Shown: one piece after another, positions 15,586 through 23,511 of the stretch
Numbering within the stretch: the stretch's first letter is position 1
Layout: every line of letters starts with the position of its first letter
NCBI GenBank assembly: GCA_050299555.1
Contig: JBNKWA010000047.1
Coordinates: 1 to 39,978, forward strand
Origin: JBNKWA01 sp050299555
Lineage (GTDB): Bacteria; Pseudomonadota; Alphaproteobacteria; Rhodobacterales; Rhodobacteraceae
DNA: 39,978 bases
Reading direction: 5' to 3'
The notes under the pieces: generated by a model
What the model saw: only the letters and a program-made list of their open reading frames with translations
What the model was told of the DNA's origin: nothing
The model's database searches: none
Program-made: the position numbers and the translations under genes

Positions 15586-17085
15586 ATGCCGGTATCGCTT
15601 TCTTTCGGGCTGGCGCTGGACGCCGGCTACTGGAGCACGGAGATCGGTGCGGCGGTGCCGGCTTCGATTGCACTTCTCGGGGCCCGCGATGGATTTGCCA
15701 TCGACTTCGTCGGCAAGCGCATGGTGGTCAATGACAGCGCCACCCCGGCCAACGCATATGATGGCGATCCCGAGGCCAGGCTGACCAGGTACGGCAGCCA
15801 GCCATACGCCTACGACCCGGCGAAGGGACTGCAGCTCACCGCCGGCCGCGACTTCGGAATCGGCATGCCGGTGGCGGCCTTTCCCTATGATCGGACGGCG
15901 ATCCACGTCTATGCGCGCTTCACGCTCGACGCTGCGGACTCCGCCGATCAGCGCTACCTGCTGATGATCGCAAACAGCGGCAACAATCGCTTTGCCTACT
16001 ACACGACCAGCGGGGCGGGCTTCCGGTGGGTGACCGGGGATGGCACTTCGGCTGACACCGAAACGTCGTCCGCTTCGCTGGCGGCTGGCACCGAGTACCA
16101 CACCTTCTTCGGTGCCGACGCCCATGGCCGCACCTGGGTCGATCACAGTGGCATCGTCACATCCGACGAGCTGCATCTTCTGCAGGCGGCAGCGGTCTCG
16201 GAGATCGGAATCGGTGGCTACAACAACCAGGTGCTGCGTTCGCTGGGCGGCCATCTCGCCGAGATCGCCGTCATCTGCGAGGACGTCACCCACGAGCGAC
16301 GGCTAACTCTGACTCCGTTCCAGGGGGCCTATGCGGCGGAGGGCGACAGCCATACGCTTAACGTGTCCTTCGGTCTCGGCGAAAACGAGTTCTATCCCGC
16401 GCGAGTCGCTGCCGCGGTGCCACAGCTCGGAATCCGGAACCATGGCCAGTCGAGCGACAGCACCTGCAAGATGTTGAGCCAGGTGGACGCCTTTCTGTCC
16501 CGTGGTGTGCCTGACGTTGCGACGATCTACGGCGGGTCCAACGACCTGCCGACGACCGTGGCCGCAACGCCGGCTCCGACGGCGACGGTGTTTGATGTTG
16601 CCAACGCAGGCGATCTTGCCGTGGATGGCTGGGTCATCGTCGGCGGCGAAAGCCGCCGGATCGCCGCGATCTCCGGCACCACGGTGACCCTGGAGACCGC
16701 GCTTTCGGCAGCGCCGGCCGCGGGCGCCAGCGTCGAGATCGACACGCAGAACAACATCGAGAGCTGGCTGGCGGCGGTGAAGGCTGCGGGCACGCCGACG
16801 GTCGGGGTTATCGGCTCGCACTACCTCAACTGGCCTTCTGCTGGCGACACCCCTACGGCCGAGCAGCCGGCCCGCGCGGCGATCCGGGCAAGACAGCAGG
16901 CCGCGGCGCAGGCTCAGGGCGCGGTCTACGTCGACACATACCTGCACATGCGCGACCTGATCGTTCAGGGCAGTGTCGCCCAGGGCGACTGGGCCGTCTG
17001 GCACCAGGGGGTGAACAATACCCACCTGACGGCTGCCGGAGAGCAGACGCTTGCCGATGCAGTGAAGGCGGCGCTCTTCCCCTGA
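15586..17085 (+). CDS. ghsB: GTA head-spike fibre-like protein with SGNH/GDSL hydrolase domain (GhsB-like)
   Basis: A 499-residue protein starting 4 nt after the spike base stop. Residues 1 to about 245 form a beta-rich, lectin- or fibre-like domain. Residues about 248-499 are an SGNH hydrolase: block I GDSH with S255, block III GGSND with N319, and the catalytic His H480 in NNTHLTAAG. The usual DxxH is NxxH here (N477). About 60 residues between N319 and the next helix (roughly 328-392) form an extra beta domain (VANAGDLAVDGW to SVEID). In R. capsulatus the spike fibres bind the polysaccharide capsule of recipient cells; a hydrolase fold could trim or de-acetylate it. The GhsB assignment rests mainly on the neighbouring base gene. 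Confidence 0.7.
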   Translation: MPVSLSFGLALDAGYWSTEIGAAVPASIALLGARDGFAIDFVGKRMVVNDSATPANAYDGDPEARLTRYGSQPYAYDPAKGLQLTAGRDFGIGMPVAAFPYDRTAIHVYARFTLDAADSADQRYLLMIANSGNNRFAYYTTSGAGFRWVTGDGTSADTETSSASLAAGTEYHTFFGADAHGRTWVDHSGIVTSDELHLLQAAAVSEIGIGGYNNQVLRSLGGHLAEIAVICEDVTHERRLTLTPFQGAYAAEGDSHTLNVSFGLGENEFYPARVAAAVPQLGIRNHGQSSDSTCKMLSQVDAFLSRGVPDVATIYGGSNDLPTTVAATPAPTATVFDVANAGDLAVDGWVIVGGESRRIAAISGTTVTLETALSAAPAAGASVEIDTQNNIESWLAAVKAAGTPTVGVIGSHYLNWPSAGDTPTAEQPARAAIRARQQAAAQAQGAVYVDTYLHMRDLIVQGSVAQGDWAVWHQGVNNTHLTAAGEQTLADAVKAALFP

Positions 17086-17191
17086 GAGCGCTTGCCGGGG
17101 CGGTGCGGTGGGTCAGGATACCCGCCGCGCCGCCCGCCGTTTCGGCCGGGGCGTTACGAATCCCTCGACGCTTTGCGTTTGCGCGGTGTAT

Positions 17192-17203
17192 TGCCATATG
17201 GCA
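17192..17203. promoter_or_regulatory. 12-bp palindrome upstream of galM
   Basis: TGCCATATGGCA is a perfect palindrome 29 bp before the galM start in an AT-richer patch. It could be an operator; no regulator gene is adjacent. Confidence 0.25.
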
Positions 17204-17232
17204 CGGCCACGGGCGCCGACGGGAGGGTAGCC

Positions 17233-18240
17233 ATGATCACACCGCGGCCGTTCGGCCAACTTGACGGCAATCCGGTAATGCAGGGGGTGCTGGAAACGCC
17301 CGACGCCCGGGTCAGCGTCATGAACTATGGCTGTGTGATCCGCGACTGGCGCGTGACTGGCCGCGACCATGCCGTCGTGCTCGGCTTCGATCAATTCGAC
17401 GACTACCCAAGGCACTCGGCCTCGTTTGGCGTGATCGCTGGCCGTGTGGCCAACCGGATCGCCAACGCGCGCTTTCATCTCGACGGCAAGGAGTACAACG
17501 TTCCGGCCAATTTCCTTGGCAAGCATTGCCTGCATGGCGGCGCGATCGGCCTGCAACGACGGCTGTGGACGATGGAGGCCGACACCGCCGCCAGGGCCTT
17601 GCGCCTAAGCTACCGCAGCCCCGACGGAGAGGAGGGCTTTCCGGGGGCAGTGGATTTCACCGTCACCATGCAGCTCGACGGAGCCGTGCTTACCATCGAC
17701 ATGGAAGGACGCCCCGACCGACCGACGCCCATCAACCTGGCTCAACATAACTATTACAACCTGAATGGCATGGGCGACGTGCGCGGTCACTGGCTGCATG
17801 TTGCCGCCGAACAGCATACGGCCGTGGACGAGGAGTTGATCCCCACCGGTGAGATCGCGCCGGTGGAAGGCACGCCGATGGATTTTCGCGCGCCGGCCCG
17901 GATCGGCGACGTCGATCCGAAGCGCGTCGGGTTCGACAGCAATCTGGTCTTGAACCCCGACCGGGACGTGGCCGCTCCGGCGGCCACCGCATGGTCGGAT
18001 GAAAGTGGCCTGCAGCTAAGCCTCTGGACCGAGGAACCTGGCCTGCAGCTATACGACTCGGCCAATATGGACATCCCGGTCGCCGGCCTCGACGGTACGC
18101 ACTATGGCCCCTTTGCCGGCCTTTGCCTCGAGGCGCAGCATTTTCCCGACGCGGTCAACCACCCGTCCTTTCCATCGATCGTCTGCACGCCCGAGCGCCC
18201 CTATCACCAGCGGCTGGCGGTCGAGATCAGGCAGCGCTAA
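17233..18240 (+). CDS. galM: Aldose 1-epimerase (mutarotase)
   Basis: A 335-residue GalM-family beta-sandwich enzyme interconverting alpha and beta anomers of aldoses. Conserved blocks are FGVIAGRVANRIANARF, GKHCLHGGAIGLQRRLW (His of the active site), PINLAQHNYYNLNG (second His) and the catalytic Glu in GLCLEAQHFPDAVNHP. The start at 17233 follows GGGAGGG. It converges with iolE, with only 14 bp between the stops. The sugar is unknown; the inositol/sugar-acid neighbours suggest carbohydrate catabolism. Confidence 0.94.
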   Translation: MITPRPFGQLDGNPVMQGVLETPDARVSVMNYGCVIRDWRVTGRDHAVVLGFDQFDDYPRHSASFGVIAGRVANRIANARFHLDGKEYNVPANFLGKHCLHGGAIGLQRRLWTMEADTAARALRLSYRSPDGEEGFPGAVDFTVTMQLDGAVLTIDMEGRPDRPTPINLAQHNYYNLNGMGDVRGHWLHVAAEQHTAVDEELIPTGEIAPVEGTPMDFRAPARIGDVDPKRVGFDSNLVLNPDRDVAAPAATAWSDESGLQLSLWTEEPGLQLYDSANMDIPVAGLDGTHYGPFAGLCLEAQHFPDAVNHPSFPSIVCTPERPYHQRLAVEIRQR

Positions 18241-18254
18241 GTCACGGCCGCCGC

Positions 18255-19154
18255 TCAGGCGACCGTGTAGCCCGCTGCGGCCATCACCCGCAAAAGCTCC
18301 TTGTGGCCGATCTTGGCCATTTCAAGCGGCGGCGAGACCTTGGGGTCCTGTTCGGCCTCGACCACGAACCAGCCCTCGTAGCCGTATGAGGCCAGCCGCC
18401 TCACGATCGCCTCGAAGTCAAGGCTGCCGTCGCCCGGCACCGTGAAGGCGCCTTTCACCACTGCGTCGAGGAAACTCTCCCTGCCGCGGTCGAGCCCGTC
18501 GATCACGCCCTGCCGTACGTCCTTGGTGTGGACGTGGCTGATGCGCGCATGGTGCTTGTCGATCACCCTCAGCACATCGCCGCCGGCAAAGGCCATGTGC
18601 CCGGCATCGTAGAGCAGCGGGATGCCCTCGCCCGAATGTTGCATGAACAGGTCGAGTTCCGCTTCGGTCTCGATCGCCGCCGCCATGTGGTGATGATAGG
18701 AGAGCGGCATGCCCTGATCGGCGCACCATTCGCCGAAGACGGTCATCTTGCGGGCGTACGCCCTGATCTCGTCCTCCGACAGCTTCGGTTTTGTCGCCAG
18801 CGGCTTGGCGCGGTCGCCCTGGATCGAACGCGCGGTTTCGCCATAGACGATGCACGGGGCCTCGGCCGCGATGAAGAAGTCCATCTGCGGGCGAATGCGG
18901 TCCTTTTCGGCCTCAATGTCGCCGTCCAGCAGCAGCCCCGAGAACCAGCCGCCGCAGACGCTGATGCCGTATTTGTCCAGAACCGGGCCCAGCTTTGCCA
19001 TGTCCATGGGAAACCGGCGTCCGGTTTCCATGCCGGTATAGCCGGCCACGCTGGCCTGACGCAGGCACTCCTCCAGGCTGACGTCGTCGCTCAGTTCCAC
19101 CAGATCGTCGTTCCACCAGGCGATCGGCGCAATGCCGAGACGGGCCTCAAGCAT
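18255..19154 (-). CDS. iolE: Sugar-phosphate-isomerase-like TIM barrel, probably inosose dehydratase
   Basis: A 299-residue AP-endonuclease-2-like TIM barrel. The N-terminus RLGIAPIAWWNDDLVEL and the blocks GYTGMETGRRFPMD, MPLSYHHHMAAAIETEAELDLFM, LLYDAGHMAFAGGD, HVHTKDVR and GDGSLDFEAIVRRLASYGYEGWFVVEAEQDP match IolE, 2-keto-myo-inositol dehydratase, which needs a divalent metal held by Glu/Asp/His of these blocks. The ATG at 19154 has GGGGGAAG upstream. Other iol genes are absent, so a related sugar isomerase is possible. Confidence 0.85.
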   Translation of the reverse strand: MLEARLGIAPIAWWNDDLVELSDDVSLEECLRQASVAGYTGMETGRRFPMDMAKLGPVLDKYGISVCGGWFSGLLLDGDIEAEKDRIRPQMDFFIAAEAPCIVYGETARSIQGDRAKPLATKPKLSEDEIRAYARKMTVFGEWCADQGMPLSYHHHMAAAIETEAELDLFMQHSGEGIPLLYDAGHMAFAGGDVLRVIDKHHARISHVHTKDVRQGVIDGLDRGRESFLDAVVKGAFTVPGDGSLDFEAIVRRLASYGYEGWFVVEAEQDPKVSPPLEMAKIGHKELLRVMAAAGYTVA

Positions 19155-19273
19155 GACTTCCCCCAATGATCCGCGGCCTTTTCGCGCCGCCGTTTCCGCC
19201 GCCTTTATCGATTCTTGGCGTGGCCGCAAGCCTCCTTGGTTTCCATGGGCGAGGCATCTCGTGCCGCGCGCCG

Positions 19274-20353
19274 TCAGCCGGCTCCGCGCCAGATCCGCGC
19301 GGCGGTGACCGCACCCTTGCCGACGACCAGCCGTGTCTGCTCCGGCGTCGCATCCACGTGCGGGGCTGTCTGCTCGTGCCCCAGGATGCGCACGTCGCGC
19401 GTCGAGCCGGCAATTATCCGTGGCAACAATTGCGCCTGCAGGTGACCGGGCAGGAAGACGAAAAGGACAGTGGCGCCGCTCAGGTCGGCGGTCTCGGCGC
19501 TGCCGGTGCGGATCTCGGCCCGGGCCGGCGGCAGGCCGCGCTCGACCAGGCGCCTGCGGGCGGTCTCGGCGATTGCCGGGTTCGATTCGATCCCGATGGC
19601 CCGGCACCCGTAGCGCTCGGCCGCCTGGGCCACGACACGGCCGTCGCCGCAGCCGATATCCACCAGGACATCCTGAGGCGTCGGCGACAGCAGGTCGAGG
19701 AGCGGCTCGATCAGCTCCACGGGCGTGCCGATGAAGTCGGTGTCGGCCAGCGGGCTTCGGCGCCCGGTCAACCGTTCGCGGAGAATGCGCACCAGCCGCA
19801 GCAGCGGATAGGCGGCAGCCAGGCTTGCCGGCAGATCGGCCGCGCCAAGATCGGCGAGGCGGGGTCGCAAAGCCGCAGGCAGGCGGGTCGGCGGCTGCCC
19901 GTTCAGCCTCAGGGTCAGTCGCACGGTTTCGGAGTCGAATCGGACCAGCGTCAACTCGGTGGCTGTCCGCGCCAACGCGTTGCAGCGCCCGGGACCAAGC
20001 GGGAAGGCTGGCTGGAAACCGGTTTCACCGGCCGCGTGCACGGCCCTTGCCAGGTGATCCCGGGGCACACCTACCGAAATCCGGTGGAATTGCAGTGCGC
20101 CGCTGTCCTCGTGGCCCGGCACAGGCTGGGCTGACACGCCGGCAGAGCGCAGGTGCTCCACGATCTCCGATCGCTCGATCCTCATGTGTTCCGAGATGGC
20201 GGCACAGCAGGCGATGGCGCGCCGGAGCATGGCAGCCTCGACGCCCTCCACGCCTTCCGCCAGAATGGCTTGCGCAGTCTCGGCCAGCGCTTGCCTCTGC
20301 AGCGCGGCGATCAGCCGTATTTCGGTCGCATCAACGTGAGATTTTACAGTCAT
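19274..20353 (-). CDS. SAM-dependent methyltransferase with an unassigned N-terminal region
   Basis: A 359-residue protein. The last 150 residues are a class I methyltransferase: motif I VDIGCGDGRVV at about 231-241, the acidic motif II in AIGIESNPA, and VLFVFLPGHLQAQLLP, a pattern seen in FAM173/ANTKMT-like and DOT1-like protein methyltransferases. The first 200 residues are helical with Cys-Cys (49-50) and many Arg, and match nothing I know. The ATG at 20353 lacks a good ribosome site; a GTG two codons upstream is the alternative. It is divergent from the HupE-like gene that heads the NRPS cluster. Substrate unknown. Confidence 0.75.
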   Translation of the reverse strand: MTVKSHVDATEIRLIAALQRQALAETAQAILAEGVEGVEAAMLRRAIACCAAISEHMRIERSEIVEHLRSAGVSAQPVPGHEDSGALQFHRISVGVPRDHLARAVHAAGETGFQPAFPLGPGRCNALARTATELTLVRFDSETVRLTLRLNGQPPTRLPAALRPRLADLGAADLPASLAAAYPLLRLVRILRERLTGRRSPLADTDFIGTPVELIEPLLDLLSPTPQDVLVDIGCGDGRVVAQAAERYGCRAIGIESNPAIAETARRRLVERGLPPARAEIRTGSAETADLSGATVLFVFLPGHLQAQLLPRIIAGSTRDVRILGHEQTAPHVDATPEQTRLVVGKGAVTAARIWRGAG

Positions 20354-20461
20354 TAACACTGATTAACTGCTAGGGATGGCAAGGGAATAGCACTTCGTTG
20401 CATGGTATGAGATGAAGGCGGTCGCGCGCCGGCGTGACGTGCGGCCAGAGGGGGATCGTCC

Positions 20462-21697
20462 ATGAAGAGTCGTTTTAAACAGCCGCACGGCTTTGCTATG
20501 CCTTTTTGCCGCCACGTGGGGCACCTCTTGCTGGCTGCGCTGCTGCTTTTTGTCATCGCGCAGCCGGCTGATGCGCATCGTCAGAACGAGAGCTACGTCT
20601 TCTTCAACGTCACCGACCTGGCCCTGTCGGGCCGGATCGAGGCGACGTTGCCGGACCTCGACAAGATCGTGCTGCTGGACGCCGACGGCGACGGAACCGT
20701 GAGCCGCGAGGAGTTCTCGACCAAAGCCGACGAGGTCTTCGGCTTTTTCGCCCAGCGCCTGATCATCAGCCACGACGGTCAGGAATACCCCATCGCTGCC
20801 GACGGCCACGAATTCCTCGATACCCCGGCCGGGACCTTTGCCCTGATCCACTTCACTGTGCCAGGGCTCAGCCCAACACCGGATGCGGTCGACGTCACCT
20901 ACCGCTCGCCGTTTCAGGAGCGCGAGCCGGGGCATCTCGGCTTCGGCCTCATCGAAAGCAACACCCGCACCGGGGTCGAGGGCAACGAGCGCTACATATC
21001 GATGATCTTCGAGCCGGGCGGCGAGAGCCACCGGCTCAGCCTCGTTGGTGAACCGGCGCTGAAGATCTTCAAGGATTTCGTCATCCACGGGATCTGGCAC
21101 ATCTGGCTCGGCTTCGACCACGTGGTGTTCCTCATCACGCTCCTGATGCCGTCCGTCTTGACGCTCAGCACCGGGGCCTGGCAGCCGGTGGCGAATTTCC
21201 GTGCCGCGTTCATCAACGTGCTGAAGGTGGTGACCGTCTTCACCGTCTCGCACACCATCACCCTCAGCCTGTCGTCCCTGGGCATCATCCGCCTGCCGGT
21301 GACGCTGGTCGAGGTGGTGATCGCGCTATCGATCGCGGTGGTCGCGCTGGGCAACATGTTCCCGGTCTTCCACCGCTACACACTGCTCGTGGTCTTTGCC
21401 TTCGGCCTCTTCCACGGCTTCGGCTTTGCCAACGTGCTGGCGCCCCTCGGCCTGCAGCCCTCGGCCAAGCTGATCGGGCTGGCGGCCTTCAACATTGGCG
21501 TCGAGCTTGGGCAGATCGCCATCGTGGCGGCGGTCTTTCCGGTGCTCTACCTGCTGCGCCGCTGGAACGCCTATCCGTTCCTGGCCCTGCGCGTCGCCTC
21601 GGTCTGCTTCATCCTGCTCGCCGGGGTCTGGTTCATCGAGCGCAGCTCCGGCGTCTTCTGGAGGCTGCAGCAGCAACTCCTCGGCTTGCTGGCCTGA
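20462..21697 (+). CDS. HupE/UreJ-family membrane protein with an EF-hand in its exported domain
   Basis: A 411-residue protein with a signal sequence (about 20-38, then AHRQ). An extracytoplasmic domain of about 170 residues follows, containing a complete EF-hand loop, DADGDGTVSREE, at 73-84 (ligands D73, D75, D77, T79, S81, E84). The C-terminal half (about 205-405) is a six- or seven-helix HupE/UreJ_2 region with GIWHIWLGFDHVVFLITLL, FTVSHTITLSL and FHGFGFAN then FNIGVELGQ. HupE and UreJ are nickel or other divalent metal permeases. Its stop is 15 nt before the adenylation gene, so it is probably the first gene of the NRPS operon. It could handle the metal bound by the product or just share a promoter. 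The ATG has AGAGGGGG upstream. Confidence 0.85.
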   Translation: MKSRFKQPHGFAMPFCRHVGHLLLAALLLFVIAQPADAHRQNESYVFFNVTDLALSGRIEATLPDLDKIVLLDADGDGTVSREEFSTKADEVFGFFAQRLIISHDGQEYPIAADGHEFLDTPAGTFALIHFTVPGLSPTPDAVDVTYRSPFQEREPGHLGFGLIESNTRTGVEGNERYISMIFEPGGESHRLSLVGEPALKIFKDFVIHGIWHIWLGFDHVVFLITLLMPSVLTLSTGAWQPVANFRAAFINVLKVVTVFTVSHTITLSLSSLGIIRLPVTLVEVVIALSIAVVALGNMFPVFHRYTLLVVFAFGLFHGFGFANVLAPLGLQPSAKLIGLAAFNIGVELGQIAIVAAVFPVLYLLRRWNAYPFLALRVASVCFILLAGVWFIERSSGVFWRLQQQLLGLLA

Positions 21698-21712
21698 ACG
21701 GGCGGTACTACC

Positions 21713-23254
21713 ATGGCGGCCCTTCTGGACAGCTATGTCGATCGCGCAGCGCGCAAAAGGCCGGGGGCCGAGGCGTTCCGTCATGGCGACCGGTCGCTGA
21801 CCTACGGTGAACTCGCGACCCGGGCCCGACGGCTTGCGACCTGGCTGGGCGCTCGGGGGGTGGAACGAGGCGACCGGGTCGGTATCTACATGCAGCGCAA
21901 TCTCGACCTGCCGGTGGCCGTCTTCGGTGCGATGAAGGCCGGTGCTGCCTACGTACCCCTCGATCCCGGCGCCCCGGTCGAGCGCATCGGCCGCATCGCT
22001 GCCGATTGCGGCATCGGCGTCATCGTGACCGAAGACAGGCTGGCCCCGGGCCTTGCCGCAGTCGCCCGCGCCGCCCCCAGCATGCACACCGCACTGGGCG
22101 TCACCGGACCGGTGGACGGTCTCGCGACCGCGCCCGTCTCAGTCATCGACGCGGCAGCCCCGGCGCCCGACGACGCGACCCGAACGCTTGATGATCTCGC
22201 CTACATCATCTTCACTTCCGGCTCCACCGGGCTGCCCAAAGGTGTCGTCCATACCCATGCCAGCGCTTCGGCCTATGCCGAGATGAGCGCCGCGATCTAC
22301 GACCTGGGTCCTGGCGACCGCATGGCCAACACCTCGCCGCTGCATTTCGACATGTCGACGTTCGAGATGTTCGCCGGCCCGTCGCGCGGCGCGACCACGG
22401 TGCTGGTCCCCGAGGTGGTGATGAAACTGCCGGCGAGCCTGACCAAGCTGATCGCCGACGAGCGCGTGACAACGATCTATACGGTGCCCTTCGTGCTTAT
22501 CCAGATGCTTGAAGCCGGCGCCATGGACAAGCGTGACCTCTCTGCCTTGCGCTGGGTCGTCCATGCCGGAGAGCCGATGCCGCCGCGCCAGCTCGCGGCC
22601 TTGCAACGGGCGCTGCCCGGGGCACGGTTCTCCAACTCCTACGGGCCGGCCGAGGTCAACCAGGTGACCTACCTGCACCATCCGCCCGGACCGGTGGCCG
22701 AGGATCGGGCGGTTCCGCTCGGCATCGCCTGCCCGCATTCGGAACTCTTGATCGACGATCGGCAGGACGGGCGCGGCGAGCTCTTGGCGGCGACGACCGC
22801 CATGATGCGCGGCTACTGGAACCGGCCCGACCTGGACGCCCGCTGTTTCGTCGAGCGCCCCGGTGCCGACGGCCACCCGCGTCGCTTCTACCGCACCGGC
22901 GATATCGTCCGGCAGGACGCCGACGGGGTACTGCATTTCATCGGCCGCCGTGACCGGCAGATCAAGCTGCGCGGCTTCCGGGTCGAGCTGGACGAAGTCG
23001 AACTGGCCATCGCCCGCCACCCGGCGGTGTCCGAGGCGGCGGCCGTCAAGGCGCCCGACGGGCTGACCATCGCCGCCTTCGCCTTGCTGAAGCCGGGGCT
23101 TCAGGCCGACAGCGACGACATCCTCGCCCACGCGTCCAGGGGGCTGGCCGACTACGCGGTGCCACGCAGCCTTATGATCCTGCCCTCCTTTCCGCGCACC
23201 ACCAGTGGTAAGATAGACCGGAAACGACTTGAGGCCGAGGACGCGGTGCCATGA
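21713..23254 (+). CDS. Stand-alone adenylation enzyme, prolyl-AMP-ligase type
   Basis: A 513-residue free A domain. A3 is FTSGSTGLPKG (S169), A7 YRTGDIV, A8 GRRDRQIKLRGFRVELDEVE, and the A10 lysine K500 in TSGKIDRKR. The blocks SPLHFDMSTFEMF, LSALRWVVHAGEPM and SNSYGPAEVNQVTY are those I associate with L-prolyl-AMP ligases such as PltF and PigI, which load proline on a free carrier protein. By alignment to GrsA the pocket reads D-M-F-Y-V-A-S-Q-V-K. The stop overlaps the carrier-protein start, and a PltE/PigA-type flavoenzyme closes the operon, giving the trio that makes pyrrole-2-carboxyl or dehydroprolyl starter units. Proline is inferred from family resemblance, not proven. Confidence 0.85.
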   Translation: MAALLDSYVDRAARKRPGAEAFRHGDRSLTYGELATRARRLATWLGARGVERGDRVGIYMQRNLDLPVAVFGAMKAGAAYVPLDPGAPVERIGRIAADCGIGVIVTEDRLAPGLAAVARAAPSMHTALGVTGPVDGLATAPVSVIDAAAPAPDDATRTLDDLAYIIFTSGSTGLPKGVVHTHASASAYAEMSAAIYDLGPGDRMANTSPLHFDMSTFEMFAGPSRGATTVLVPEVVMKLPASLTKLIADERVTTIYTVPFVLIQMLEAGAMDKRDLSALRWVVHAGEPMPPRQLAALQRALPGARFSNSYGPAEVNQVTYLHHPPGPVAEDRAVPLGIACPHSELLIDDRQDGRGELLAATTAMMRGYWNRPDLDARCFVERPGADGHPRRFYRTGDIVRQDADGVLHFIGRRDRQIKLRGFRVELDEVELAIARHPAVSEAAAVKAPDGLTIAAFALLKPGLQADSDDILAHASRGLADYAVPRSLMILPSFPRTTSGKIDRKRLEAEDAVP

Positions 23255-23511
23255 GGGATGTTGTGCCTGACCTGACCGAGACCCTTCGCGCCTATGTGGG
23301 CCAGCGGCTCTTGTCCGGGCGCGCCGTCGCTGCCGACGAGGATTTGCTGTTGTCCGGTCTGCTGGATTCGCTGGCGGTGATGTCGCTGGTCGCCGAGGCG
23401 GAGCGGGTCGCCGGCGTCTTGATCCCGCCCGAGGACGTGACCATCGAGAACTTCACCTCGGTTGCCAGTCTCGCCGCCTACCTCGCCGGCCGGGCCCAGG
23501 GCTCGCCATGA
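23251..23511 (+). CDS. Stand-alone peptidyl carrier protein
   Basis: An 86-residue acidic helical protein with the phosphopantetheine serine S40 in GLLDSLAVMSL. Such free PltL/PigG-type carriers hold the aminoacyl group during oxidation. It overlaps the upstream adenylation gene and the downstream NRPS gene by 4 nt each, so stoichiometric production is likely. No phosphopantetheinyl transferase is encoded in the window. Confidence 0.88.
   Translation: MRDVVPDLTETLRAYVGQRLLSGRAVAADEDLLLSGLLDSLAVMSLVAEAERVAGVLIPPEDVTIENFTSVASLAAYLAGRAQGSP

Noticed and set aside
20353..20367. CtrA box (TTAA-N7-TTAA) between the methyltransferase and HupE-like genes
   Set aside because: The two TTAA elements are six rather than seven bases apart, so the match is incomplete.
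20387..20403. Sigma-54-like promoter before the HupE-like gene (AGCAC, four bases, TTGC)
   Set aside because: The spacing between the two elements is one base short and the -24 GG is AG, so it does not meet the strict -24/-12 rule.
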